Source of the DNA: Terriglobia bacterium
Lineage (GTDB): Bacteria; Acidobacteriota; Terriglobia; Terriglobales; Acidobacteriaceae
DNA length: 64,000 bases
Direction of reading: 5' to 3'
NCBI GenBank assembly: GCA_020073525.1
Contig: JAIQFA010000009.1
Location: forward strand, 36,606-100,605
Shown here: piece by piece, positions 1 through 8,389 of the stretch
How positions within the stretch are numbered: position 1 is the first letter of the stretch
How the letters are laid out: the number at the start of each line of letters is the position of its first letter
The notes under the pieces: generated by a model
The model's input: only the letters and a program-made list of their open reading frames with translations
What the model was told of the DNA's origin: nothing
Databases searched by the model: none
Program-made: the position numbers and the translations under genes

Positions 1-119
1 GCGTACACCAGCGTATTCGCCGTTCCGAGATCGATGGCGAGGTCGCTCGAAAACATGCTGAACAGCGAACGAAGATTGTGGGAACGCGATGAGCCGTTAT
101 GAAAACCGTTGTTTGACAT
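1..119 (-). CDS. mreB: Rod shape-determining protein MreB (5' end only)
   Basis: The first 39 codons of an MreB actin homologue read off the minus strand and run out of the window at base 1. The decisive stretch is DLAIDLGTANTLVY, the phosphate-1 loop of bacterial actins that opens MreB proteins. Two ATGs are possible, at 119 and 56. I chose 119 because a purine-rich GGAAGAGAG lies just upstream, whereas nothing like a ribosome site precedes 56. The choice of 119 adds 21 residues (starting MSNNGFHNGS) before the usual MFS start. MreB forms membrane-bound filaments that guide the elongation machinery. The protein family is clear; the start is inferred. Confidence 0.87.
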   Translation of the reverse strand, partial: MSNNGFHNGSSRSHNLRSLFSMFSSDLAIDLGTANTLVY

Positions 120-301
120 TGCAATACTTCTCTCTTCCGGGAATTCGCCTCGCCCTGGAACCTGGGCCTTCTTCGGTTTCTGTCACGAGTCGCTTTCCGC
201 TGGTTTCTTCTATTCTACTTCGATGTTCAGGAGAACAGGTTGTCAATCGGGCACCCGCTAGTTCCGAATACGACCCAAGCCTGACTCCCGACATCGAAAA
301 C

Positions 302-1591
302 TTACTGAATCACCACTTTTTCCTGGTGGGTATTCACACCACCTTTGGAATTCTGCGCCGTAACCGTGATCAGATTTTCCCCGTTCGGCAAGGGCGGCGT
401 GAAATAGTGGAACGTGCCGTCGTCGCCGACCAGCGGCACTTCCCTGCCGTTCACCATGACGCGCGCTCCAGCCTCGGTCTTGCCCGTCACTTCGATCACG
501 TGGCCATGCTGGACAAATTGATCGAGGTCCAGCGACAGCTCGATTTTTTCCTTGTCCTTGACGATGATGGTAAAGCGATTCTTTTCGCTTTCCACCGACT
601 GCTTGCCCGCCGCATCGTAGGACTGGATCGACCAATAGTAAGCGCCCACCGGCAGGCCGGTCACCACCACGCTCGGCATCTCCACCTTGCGGTCGAGCAG
701 CAATGACGAAAAGTACGGATTGTGCGAAATGCGCAGCCGGTATCCGGCGGCGTTCGCCATGGGCGTCCAGGCAAAATCCACTTCCTTCGTATTCTCCCCG
801 GGGTTGATGAAAACCGGCATCATGTTGCCCGGCGTAATGGGCGCGGGCGGACCAATTTCGGTGGCCCGTTCCATGGTTTTCGATGCGCTCTGGAAGCTGA
901 CCTTTTCCCAGTTCGACAGGCGAACCACTTCTCCATTGCGCTCGATTTCGCCGCTGCCTTTCTTAACCAGGATCTCGTGCTGATCGTCCTTGGGATTGTT
1001 GTGCACCATGGCCGATGAATCGGGAGCCAGCGATGCCTTCGCGCCCGCAACAATCACCTGCGACTTCGAGCCCTGCACATAAGTCGCCGTAGTCAGATCG
1101 ACCGTGCCCGTCGTGACCGCCACCGACACATTGGTCTGTTGCTGGTCGTTGGCCGAGTTCTCTTCGATGACGATCAGCGAGTCCTGTTTCACCGTATAGT
1201 TCGTGCCATCGTTGAAAACAATCTTGGCCATGCCCTCGGCGCCGGTCTGCACCACGTCGCCTTTTTCCAGCGGCACGTTGTAGTCGGCGTTGATCCAGCT
1301 ATTGCCGTTGCCTTTTCGGACGCGGATCGTCCCATCGAGTGCCGTGAAATGCGCCTGTTGCGAAACCGCAGCCGACGGCCCCTTGAGGGGAGGCGCCAGT
1401 CCCGCAACTCTTTCGAGTAAGCCCGTGGAAATCTTTCCAGCCGCCTTCACCGTCGAGTCGGTGAATTTCGGAAACGCCACGTGCATGACCGCGCCAAAGA
1501 TCAGTGCAACGCCGAGCAGCGCCATAATCACGCTGCGATACGTCACCGTCTTCCAGGCAACGTACAGTCCCGGCTTATTTCTATTCGACAC
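302..1591 (-). CDS. Membrane-anchored FecR-domain protein
   Basis: A 429-residue protein with one N-terminal membrane segment (about residues 20-40) and then a FecR-like beta domain (about 85-210, with the pattern DGTIRVRKG, LEKGDVVQTG, VFNDGT). A fibronectin-like region (FAWTPMANAAGYRLRIS) follows, and the C-terminal domain resembles a bacterial Ig-like fold (IEVTGKTEAGARVMVNG). FecR domains bind surface polymers or take part in sigma-factor signalling. No sigma factor lies beside this gene, so an envelope-binding role is more likely. Translation starts at a GTG at 1591. It is on the same strand as mreB, 182 bases upstream of it. Its substrate or partner is unknown. Confidence 0.78.
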   Translation of the reverse strand: MSNRNKPGLYVAWKTVTYRSVIMALLGVALIFGAVMHVAFPKFTDSTVKAAGKISTGLLERVAGLAPPLKGPSAAVSQQAHFTALDGTIRVRKGNGNSWINADYNVPLEKGDVVQTGAEGMAKIVFNDGTNYTVKQDSLIVIEENSANDQQQTNVSVAVTTGTVDLTTATYVQGSKSQVIVAGAKASLAPDSSAMVHNNPKDDQHEILVKKGSGEIERNGEVVRLSNWEKVSFQSASKTMERATEIGPPAPITPGNMMPVFINPGENTKEVDFAWTPMANAAGYRLRISHNPYFSSLLLDRKVEMPSVVVTGLPVGAYYWSIQSYDAAGKQSVESEKNRFTIIVKDKEKIELSLDLDQFVQHGHVIEVTGKTEAGARVMVNGREVPLVGDDGTFHYFTPPLPNGENLITVTAQNSKGGVNTHQEKVVIQ

Positions 1592-1861
1592 GAGCGAGTG
1601 CCAACCTCACTTCAAAATTCTGAGAATACGGGATGTTTATCAATCTGTGACTATCATATCCCTGCTGGCATAGGTATTTAACTTGGGTCAGGGGGTGGAA
1701 GGGTTACGAAAGTGACCACCGTGGAACAGCGCCCCAGCCAACCGGACCTCTCAGCTCAGGTAGGGCTTCTGCACCGTGAAGGACGGCTGGCGTTCTTCCA
1801 CCAGGAATAGAAGCGTGCCCATGCGAAGATAGACTGCGGACGTCAGAGCCACTCGGAGCAC

Positions 1862-3079
1862 ATGCCAAGGTCAACGCTGCGCAGAGTATTCAAAGCATTT
1901 CATTATCGCGATTTTCGTCTGATGTGGTTCGGCGCTTGTACGTCGAGCATTGGCACCTGGATGCAGATCGTCGCGCAGGGTTGGCTCATCTATCGGCTGA
2001 GCCATTCCGCCTTCTTGCTCGCCCTGGACCAGTTTCTCGGGGGCATTCCCATCTTCCTGTTCTCGCTGATCGGAGGCGTGGTGGCCGACCGGACCGAGCG
2101 GCGGAAGATTCTCTTGGCCTCGCAGTATGTGCAGATGGCGAGCGCGGGACTGCTCACTGTGCTCGTGGCGGCTGGACGAGTGCATGTATGGCACATCCTC
2201 TGTTTGTCGTTCGTCTCGGGCCTGGCCCAGGCCTTTGGCGGCCCGGCGTACCAGGCGCTAATTCCTACGCTGGTCGATCGCGAGGACATGCCGAACGCCA
2301 TCGCGCTGAATTCGATTCAGTTCAATATGGCCGTCACCGTTGGGCCCGCGCTCGCTGGGCAGGCTTTGGCAAAGCTGGGGGAGAAGTGGTGCTTTGGGCT
2401 GAATGCGATTTCCTTTCTGGCACCGATCATTTCACTCTCCATGATCGCGGCGCGATTCCTGCCGGAAAAATCCACCGAGTCGATCTTCAGTAGCCTGAAG
2501 CAGGGCATCAAGTTCGTTCGCCGGCAGAACTCCATGGAGGCGCTGACACTGCTGGCGTTCTGCATGACCGCCTTGAGCATGCCGATGCGAACCTATATTC
2601 CCGTGTTCGTCAAAGATATCTTTCATCGGGGTCCGGAAACCTATGGCAACCTGCTCTCCCTGATGGGACTCGGTTCGATCTGCGGTTCTCTGGCGGTCGC
2701 GAGCAGAGGCAACATCCGCAACAAGGGGCGGTTCGCCCTGACAATGCTCATCTGCCTGGGCATCGGCATTTCAGCTTTTTCCCTTTCGAAATCGTTGCCG
2801 GTGAGCTACACCATGCTGGTGTTCGTGGGAGCTTCCATGATGGCGGTGTTCGCCACGGTGACTTCGCTGGTGCAGTTGATCACGACCAACGAAATGCGCG
2901 GACGAGTGATGAGCGTCTACAACTGTGCATTTCGTGGAGGCATGCCTATGGGGAATCTGTTGTCCGGATGGCTGGTTCCGATTTTTACCGCGCCAGTCGT
3001 GTTGGGAGTGAACGGACTACTCCTGGTTCTGTTGGCCCTGTACTTTCTGCTGGTGCAACGGCGAGTCGCCGCGCTTTGA
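1862..3079 (+). CDS. MFS transporter, EntS/MFS_3-like exporter
   Basis: A 405-residue polytopic inner-membrane protein with about 12 hydrophobic segments. The loop between TM2 and TM3 carries the MFS signature GGVVADRTERRK (about residues 70-81). The opening, with FHYRDFRLMWFG and SSIGTWMQIVAQGWLIY, is typical of the MFS_3 branch that includes the enterobactin exporter EntS. The full expected length is present. It stands alone, divergent from the FecR gene across 270 bases that must hold both promoters. The substrate cannot be told from sequence; drug or siderophore efflux is a family-based guess. Confidence 0.87.
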   Translation: MPRSTLRRVFKAFHYRDFRLMWFGACTSSIGTWMQIVAQGWLIYRLSHSAFLLALDQFLGGIPIFLFSLIGGVVADRTERRKILLASQYVQMASAGLLTVLVAAGRVHVWHILCLSFVSGLAQAFGGPAYQALIPTLVDREDMPNAIALNSIQFNMAVTVGPALAGQALAKLGEKWCFGLNAISFLAPIISLSMIAARFLPEKSTESIFSSLKQGIKFVRRQNSMEALTLLAFCMTALSMPMRTYIPVFVKDIFHRGPETYGNLLSLMGLGSICGSLAVASRGNIRNKGRFALTMLICLGIGISAFSLSKSLPVSYTMLVFVGASMMAVFATVTSLVQLITTNEMRGRVMSVYNCAFRGGMPMGNLLSGWLVPIFTAPVVLGVNGLLLVLLALYFLLVQRRVAAL

Positions 3080-3328
3080 TCGGTTGGCGAATCCCATCGC
3101 CTGCAATCGGGTCACATCATCCACAACGGCACAGACTGCCGAGCACCTTTGGGCTCAGACACACTTAGGGGAATCTCACTTCTTCCAAGACAACTTCGCT
3201 TAACCCGCAATCGGGAATCATCCCAACCCTTCGACCACAGTATCCGCTGAACGCCATGGACCCGCCGCTTGCCCGTCTTCACCCCCGTTGCTAGCATGGA
3301 GAGTCTGCATTATTCCTAGGAGGCTCAT

Positions 3329-4867
3329 ATGGCGACCGATACCATGACCAAGCCGGTGATCGATGGCGGCACCACCAAAACCAAGGTTTTCAAGAATTTC
3401 ATTGACGGCGAGTGGGTCGAATCCGCCAGCGGACTGACTTTCGAAGACCGCAATCCCGCCGACACGCGTGAAGTCGTAGCCGTCTTCCAGCGTTCGAATA
3501 AAACCGACGTAGATGCCGCCGTGGATGCGGCCAAGCGCGCCTTTGCGAAGTGGCGCCTGGTCCCGGCACCCCGCCGCGCCGAGATGGTCTTCCGCGCCGC
3601 CGAGATCCTGATCGAGCGCAAAGAAGATCACGCTCGCGACATGACTCGCGAAATGGGCAAGGTCCTGAAAGAAACCCGCGGCGATGTCCAGGAAGCCATT
3701 GACGCCGCCTATTACAACGCCGGCGAGGGTCGACGCCTGTTTGGCCCTACCGTGCCTTCGGAGCTGCCCAACAAGTTCGCCATGGCCGTCCGCCAGCCGA
3801 TCGGCGTCTGCGGCATGATCACGCCCTGGAACTTCCCCATGGCCATCTCTTCTTGGAAGCTGCTGCCCGCCGTCGTCTGCGGCAACACCTGCGTGATCAA
3901 GCCGGCCCAGGACACTCCGCTCTCTACCTTCAACCTGGTCCAGGCCATGACTGATGCCGGCATCCCGAAAGGCGTGATCAACATCGTGACCGGCTTCGGC
4001 TCGGAAGTCGGCACGCCGCTGACCGAGCACCCGGTGGTCCGCGCCATCTCACTTACCGGCTCTTCGGCGGTCGGCAGAATTGTAGGCGCCACTGCGGCCA
4101 AGAGTTTCAAGCACTGTTCGCTCGAACTCGGCGGCAAGAATCCGATGATCGTGCTCGACGATGCCAACCTCGAGCTGGCCGTCGAAGGCGGGCTCTGGGG
4201 CGCTTTCGGCACCACGGGGCAGCGCTGCACCGCAACCAGCCGCATCATCGTGCAGAAAGGCGTGTACCACGAGTTCATCGAGCACTTCGTGGCCCGCGCG
4301 AAAAAAATCAAAGTCGGCAATGGACTCGATGAGACGGTCGAAATGGGTCCGGCGGTCAACGAAAACCAGCTCAAAACCGACTTGAGCTACATCGAGATCG
4401 GCCAAGCCGAAGGCGCTAAATTGGTGACCGGCGGCAACCGGCTCGACCGAGGCGAGTATCAGCACGGGTGGTTCCTCGAACCCACGGTCTTCACCGAAGT
4501 CGATCCCAAGATGCGCATTGCACAGGAAGAAATCTTCGGGCCGGTGGTTTCGATCATTCCCTGCGACGATCTGGAAAAGGCCATCGAAATCGCCAACAAC
4601 ATCGAGTACGGCCTGTCGTCATCGCTCTACACCAAGGACGTGAACAAGGCGTTTGCCGCCGTCCGCGATCTCGAGGCCGGCATCACCTACATCAACGCTC
4701 CGACCATCGGCGCGGAAGTGCACCTGCCGTTTGGCGGCACCAAGGCCACCGGCAACGGACATCGCGAAGGCGGCATCGGCGCGATCGACTTCTACACCGA
4801 GTGGAAGGCAGTGTACGTCGATTACTCCGACAAACTGCAGAAAGCGCAGATTGATCGTGCAGAATAA
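3329..4867 (+). CDS. NAD(P)-dependent aldehyde dehydrogenase
   Basis: A 512-residue ALDH-superfamily enzyme that oxidises an aldehyde to a carboxylate with NAD(P)+. The catalytic Cys lies in GTTGQRCTA (about Cys300) and the general-base Glu in LELGGKNP (about Glu266). The cofactor motifs TPWNFP and SLTGSSAVG are intact. The sequence style resembles the ketoglutarate-semialdehyde / aminoadipate-semialdehyde dehydrogenase group, but I cannot assign the substrate. A strong AGGAGG precedes the ATG at 3329. An aminotransferase follows on the same strand, so the pair may act in amino-acid or polyamine catabolism (inference). Confidence 0.9.
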   Translation: MATDTMTKPVIDGGTTKTKVFKNFIDGEWVESASGLTFEDRNPADTREVVAVFQRSNKTDVDAAVDAAKRAFAKWRLVPAPRRAEMVFRAAEILIERKEDHARDMTREMGKVLKETRGDVQEAIDAAYYNAGEGRRLFGPTVPSELPNKFAMAVRQPIGVCGMITPWNFPMAISSWKLLPAVVCGNTCVIKPAQDTPLSTFNLVQAMTDAGIPKGVINIVTGFGSEVGTPLTEHPVVRAISLTGSSAVGRIVGATAAKSFKHCSLELGGKNPMIVLDDANLELAVEGGLWGAFGTTGQRCTATSRIIVQKGVYHEFIEHFVARAKKIKVGNGLDETVEMGPAVNENQLKTDLSYIEIGQAEGAKLVTGGNRLDRGEYQHGWFLEPTVFTEVDPKMRIAQEEIFGPVVSIIPCDDLEKAIEIANNIEYGLSSSLYTKDVNKAFAAVRDLEAGITYINAPTIGAEVHLPFGGTKATGNGHREGGIGAIDFYTEWKAVYVDYSDKLQKAQIDRAE

Positions 4868-4870
4868 GGC

Positions 4871-4996
4871 AATCTACCGCCGAGACGCAGAGTACGCCGA
4901 GAAGTTCCTTTTAGGTTTTTGTTTTTCCAGGTTGTCATCCCGAGCGAAGCTAGGGATCTGCAGTTCTCGGCGACCTCGGCGTCTCGGCGGTAGATT
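4871..4996. repeat. Long palindromic intergenic element, family A copy 1
   Basis: The left arm AATCTACCGCCGAGACGC is repeated inverted at the right end (GCGTCTCGGCGGTAGATT, allowing one mismatch). A second nested pair uses CGCCGAGAA and TTCTCGGCG. The centre contains GTCATCCCGAGCGAAGC. A second copy lies at 27194-27294. The element separates the aldehyde dehydrogenase from the aminotransferase and could fold in RNA as a long hairpin. Confidence 0.85.
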
Positions 4997-5017
4997 GATT
5001 TTCGTTTGAGGTCATAC

Positions 5018-6226
5018 ATGCCCATAGCTCAAGCCCGCGAAATCGCCCCCGCGCGCCGTCTCGAGAATGTCCGCTACGCTATTCGCGACTTGGCCTGCAT
5101 AGCCGATGAAGTTGCCCGGCAGGGACACAAGATTCTTCCGCTCAACATCGGCGACCCGCTCAACTTTGACTTCCAGACGCCCGCCCACATGATTGAGGCG
5201 GTGTACAAGGCGATGCGCGACGGCAAGAATGGATATTCCAGTTCTTCCGGCATTCCGCCGGCGCTCGACGCGATTCGTGGCGAGGCGGCTCGCAAGGGTA
5301 TCACCAATATTCAAGATATATTCGTCACCTCGGGCGTCAGCGAGACGGTGGACATCTGCCTGACCGCGCTGCTCAATCCGGGCGACAACCTGCTGACTCC
5401 ATGCCCCGACTATCCCCTCTATTCCGCGGTTCTGGCGAAAATCGAAATCGGGCTGAACACCTATTACCTGAACGAAGAAGACGGCTGGCAACCCGATCTC
5501 GACGACATCAAGAGAAAGATCACACCGAGGACGCGTGGAATTGTATTGATCAATCCCAACAACCCGACCGGCTCGGTATGCACGCGCAAGATGCTCGAGC
5601 AGATTGCGGAACTCGCGCGCCAGCACAACCTGATCATCTTTGCCGACGAAATTTACGACAAGCTCATCATGGATGACGATCCCCACGTTGCCATGGCCTC
5701 GGTCGCACCCGATGTGCCCGTCATCACTTTCGGCGGGCTGTCCAAAAACTACCTTGCCCCCGGATGGCGCATTGGATGGGGCATTGCCAGCGGCGAAGCC
5801 TCCGTCATCAAGCCGTACCTGGAAGGCGTGAATAAGCTGTTGCGCTCACGCTTGTGCGCCAACCATCCCGAACAGTATGCGATCAAGCCCGCACTCGAAG
5901 GCCCGCAGGATCACCTTCTCGAAGTGAAGCGTAAGCTGCGCGGCCGCCGCGATCTGACGATGAAGTGGTGCGCCGACACTTCGCGCGTAAGTTGCGTGGC
6001 GCCGCGCGGGGCTTTCTACGCCTATCCCAGCATCGAGATTCCGGAAGGCGACGACGTCTTCGTCACCGAACTGATTCGCCAGAAGCACGTCATGGTCGTG
6101 CACGGCTCCGGCTTCGGACAGCGTCCCGGAACGAAGCATTTCCGCATCGTATTCCTGCCCGACGAAAAGACGCTGACGTCGGCGTATGCGGCGATTGCCG
6201 ATTTCATGCGTGAGCGGTATGCGTAA
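5018..6226 (+). CDS. Alanine/aspartate-type aminotransferase, PLP-dependent
   Basis: A 402-residue fold-type I aminotransferase resembling the AlaA/AlaT subgroup. The PLP lysine is in GGLSKNYLAPGWR (about Lys243), the cofactor Asp/Tyr in FADEIYDKL, and the Asn in INPNNPTGS. A C-terminal FRIVFLP supplies the substrate-carboxylate arginine. I chose ATG 5018 over an upstream TTG (5006) because GAGG sits seven bases ahead of it and the upstream start abuts the repeat. It follows the aldehyde dehydrogenase with a palindromic repeat between them. Probable reaction: transfer of an amino group between an amino acid and 2-oxoglutarate or pyruvate. The exact substrate is unknown. Confidence 0.89.
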   Translation: MPIAQAREIAPARRLENVRYAIRDLACIADEVARQGHKILPLNIGDPLNFDFQTPAHMIEAVYKAMRDGKNGYSSSSGIPPALDAIRGEAARKGITNIQDIFVTSGVSETVDICLTALLNPGDNLLTPCPDYPLYSAVLAKIEIGLNTYYLNEEDGWQPDLDDIKRKITPRTRGIVLINPNNPTGSVCTRKMLEQIAELARQHNLIIFADEIYDKLIMDDDPHVAMASVAPDVPVITFGGLSKNYLAPGWRIGWGIASGEASVIKPYLEGVNKLLRSRLCANHPEQYAIKPALEGPQDHLLEVKRKLRGRRDLTMKWCADTSRVSCVAPRGAFYAYPSIEIPEGDDVFVTELIRQKHVMVVHGSGFGQRPGTKHFRIVFLPDEKTLTSAYAAIADFMRERYA

Positions 6227-6240
6227 TAAGGTTTTCTGAT

Positions 6241-6289
6241 GTAGAGACGGGGCTTGCCCCGTCTCAGACCCGGCAAGCCGCGTCTCTAC
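6241..6289. repeat. Palindromic element, family B (GTAGAGACG type)
   Basis: Begins GTAGAGACGGGGCTTGCCCC and ends CGGCAAGCCGCGTCTCTAC, so both the whole unit and its left half are self-complementary. The same element occurs inside the lhr coding sequence (49878-49936), and a shorter form inside ppc (23575-23602). Here it sits just after the aminotransferase stop codon. Confidence 0.85.
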
Positions 6290-6325
6290 GGAGAAGGCAT
6301 TCTCTCTTTCCACAACCTGGTCAGC

Positions 6326-6934
6326 CTAATAAATTCCCGGGATCAACGCCGGCACTTTCCGCGCGTACTTTTCAAACTCCGCGCCGAAGGCCTGCCGCAA
6401 CAGCCGTTCTTCAACGTGAATGCGGACATAGGTCCCGGCAGAAAAAAACACAATTGCGACCAGCAACGGGATCCACCGACCCGCCGCCAGTCCCGTAGCC
6501 AGCAGCATTCCGAACATACCCGTGTAAATCGGGTTTCTTACGAAGCGATAGGGGCCATCCTGAATGAGCGTGTGCCCCTCCACCAGTCGCGCCGCCAGAG
6601 CCCACTGTTTGCCCAAACGCCGCGCCGCCGAATTTACCAGCCACACCGAAACAACCGCAATGACCACAGTCAGGACCGCCAGCCCCCATTCCATCGCCGG
6701 CAATCCGTAGGTGCCGGGGGAGAACCTTCCCCGCTGCAAGGGATAAAACCAGACGATGAAATATCCGACGGCCTGCAGCAACAATCCGAGGAGCGAGGTG
6801 CGATCGCGTTTCGCCTCTCGCGCCCGGGGCGGATTTTTCCGTAGCCAGAAGGTCAGGCCAAAGATCCACCAGCACACGATGACCGCATAGAATGCCCCCG
6901 TGGCGGCCACATGTGGCGTTTCTGAAATTGCCAC
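6326..6934 (-). CDS. ICMT-like membrane methyltransferase
   Basis: A 202-residue integral membrane protein with about five hydrophobic segments. The conserved C-terminal motif of isoprenylcysteine carboxyl methyltransferase relatives is present: GPYRFVRNPIYTGM followed by EERLLRQAFGAEFEKY. These enzymes use SAM to methylate lipids or prenylated substrates; bacterial members mostly have unknown targets. The start is a GTG at 6934 preceded by GGGGAAGGAAA. It converges on the aminotransferase and stands alone. The domain is clear, but the substrate is not. Confidence 0.83.
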   Translation of the reverse strand: MAISETPHVAATGAFYAVIVCWWIFGLTFWLRKNPPRAREAKRDRTSLLGLLLQAVGYFIVWFYPLQRGRFSPGTYGLPAMEWGLAVLTVVIAVVSVWLVNSAARRLGKQWALAARLVEGHTLIQDGPYRFVRNPIYTGMFGMLLATGLAAGRWIPLLVAIVFFSAGTYVRIHVEERLLRQAFGAEFEKYARKVPALIPGIY

Positions 6935-7056
6935 TTTCCTTCCCCTCGCCCCTCGATAACCCGTCCGTCCGTGCCTTCCTTCGAACTTTCGTAACTCTAC
7001 ACTACCCTATGGAATTTCCTATACTTGCTGCAGTACTGCCTAACGGAAATCCGTCC

Positions 7057-7854
7057 ATGCGTCGAACCAAACTGTGTGTGATTCTCGTGCTGTGGAGCAC
7101 GATCGCCTTAGCGCAAAGCTCCTCTCCGGACTCTCTGTACGAGCGCGGAATGGACGCCATCACCGGCGTGGGGCCGTCGCGCAATGACTCTCAGGGGATC
7201 GACTATTTTCGGCGGTCCTCCGACCTCGGCTACGGACCCGCCCAGATCGCACTGGGCTACTATTACGAAACCGGAACCTTTCTCGCACGCGACCCCGGTC
7301 AGGCAGTTGACTTGTATCGCAAAGCGGCGCAACAAGGAGACCCGCTTGCCGGTTGGCTTGCCGGGCGCATCTACTTCCTCGGCAGTACCGTGGGGCGTGA
7401 TCCTGACGCAGCCCAGAAATGGCTGAAGATCGCCGCCAGCCAGAAAAACGCTTACGGCGCCTACTACCTGGGCCGTCTTATGGCGGAACGGGATTACACC
7501 AAGGCTCCAGCGCTCTTTAAAATTGCCGCCGACCAGGGGCTTCCCCAGGCACAATACTTCTATGCCAAAGCCCTGAAAGATGGGCGCGCCATTCCGCAAG
7601 ATCGCTTCAACGCCTATATATGGTTCACGATTGCGGCCGACGCCGGCTATTCGGCCGCGGGTTCCGATCTCAACGAACTCGACAGCGGCGGCTATTTCAC
7701 CACGGACCAGATCTCGCAAGCAAAGGCGAAGGCCCGCGACATGGAACAGGTCGTGATTCGCGCCGTCACCGCGCGCGGATGCTCCGGATGGGATGGAGAG
7801 TTTGACGAGTTCCCTACCCCGCCTCCGCCGAAACTGCAGCGCTTCTGCCACTAA
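7057..7854 (+). CDS. Secreted Sel1-repeat (TPR-like) protein
   Basis: A 265-residue protein with a signal peptide (MRRTKLCVILVLWSTIALAQ). At least five Sel1-like repeats of about 36 residues follow, recognisable from phrases such as GYGPAQIALGYYYETG, GDPLAGWLAGRIYFLG and GLPQAQYFYAKALKDG. Sel1 repeats are alpha-solenoids that mediate protein contacts. The open frame extends upstream to 6892, but the ATG at 7057 gives a clean signal peptide and is preferred. Likely periplasmic. No neighbour suggests a partner. Confidence 0.8.
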   Translation: MRRTKLCVILVLWSTIALAQSSSPDSLYERGMDAITGVGPSRNDSQGIDYFRRSSDLGYGPAQIALGYYYETGTFLARDPGQAVDLYRKAAQQGDPLAGWLAGRIYFLGSTVGRDPDAAQKWLKIAASQKNAYGAYYLGRLMAERDYTKAPALFKIAADQGLPQAQYFYAKALKDGRAIPQDRFNAYIWFTIAADAGYSAAGSDLNELDSGGYFTTDQISQAKAKARDMEQVVIRAVTARGCSGWDGEFDEFPTPPPPKLQRFCH

Positions 7855-8389
7855 AGCGGCCACGGAAATTCACTGTTTGTATCAGCGTATCGCTTTACAA
7901 CTTGCCGTAGGAGCCTGCGTTTGGGTGGCAGAGCTGTGGCTACCCTGCCGGGGCACGCCGAACCATCGATTGCCCAAATCTACACCCGCGTCTCAGTCCA
8001 CCGGATAGCGGAAACCTACAATAAGGCTTTTCCAAACGCGTGGTGATGCCCTTATTCATGCAGGTGGCGAAACCACACTTCAACCTGCTAATAGGCGGCG
8101 AAAGTGTGGAGTGTGAAGGGATGGAGCCTAACCGGGCCAAACCGGCAGTACCACAATGAAAATGAGGCGGACAAGTGTGGCAAGTCTCGCCGCATTCGAT
8201 GTTAGATATCTGGGCCATCTGTTTGAAAAAACATCCTAATGTTCGTGGGAATAGTACAACAACGCCCAACCGCAGTGGAAATTTTCTAGACTTAGCTTTT
8301 CTTTAAGGTCGTTGCATAAGGCTTTCCATCAGGCCGGCGAGACGGTCAAAAAAACCGCCCCCGCCGGAAGATCAAAGAGCCAGGGACAA
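7855..8389. other. Intergenic stretch with no convincing gene
   Basis: 535 bases between the Sel1 gene and the kdsD stop codon. It holds short hyphenated inverted repeats, for example CCACACTT facing AAGTGTGG around 8072-8110. There is also an unsupported Cys/His-rich open frame on the minus strand (7940-8269, with CGETCHTC), which lacks a clear ribosome site. A G-rich tract followed by seven T residues (minus strand, near 8350-8365) could help terminate kdsD. Confidence 0.5.

Noticed and set aside
89..706. Plus-strand open frame of 205 codons over the FecR gene
   Set aside because: It is antisense to a protein with a clear membrane segment and FecR domain, and to mreB; its translation has no domain-like pattern.
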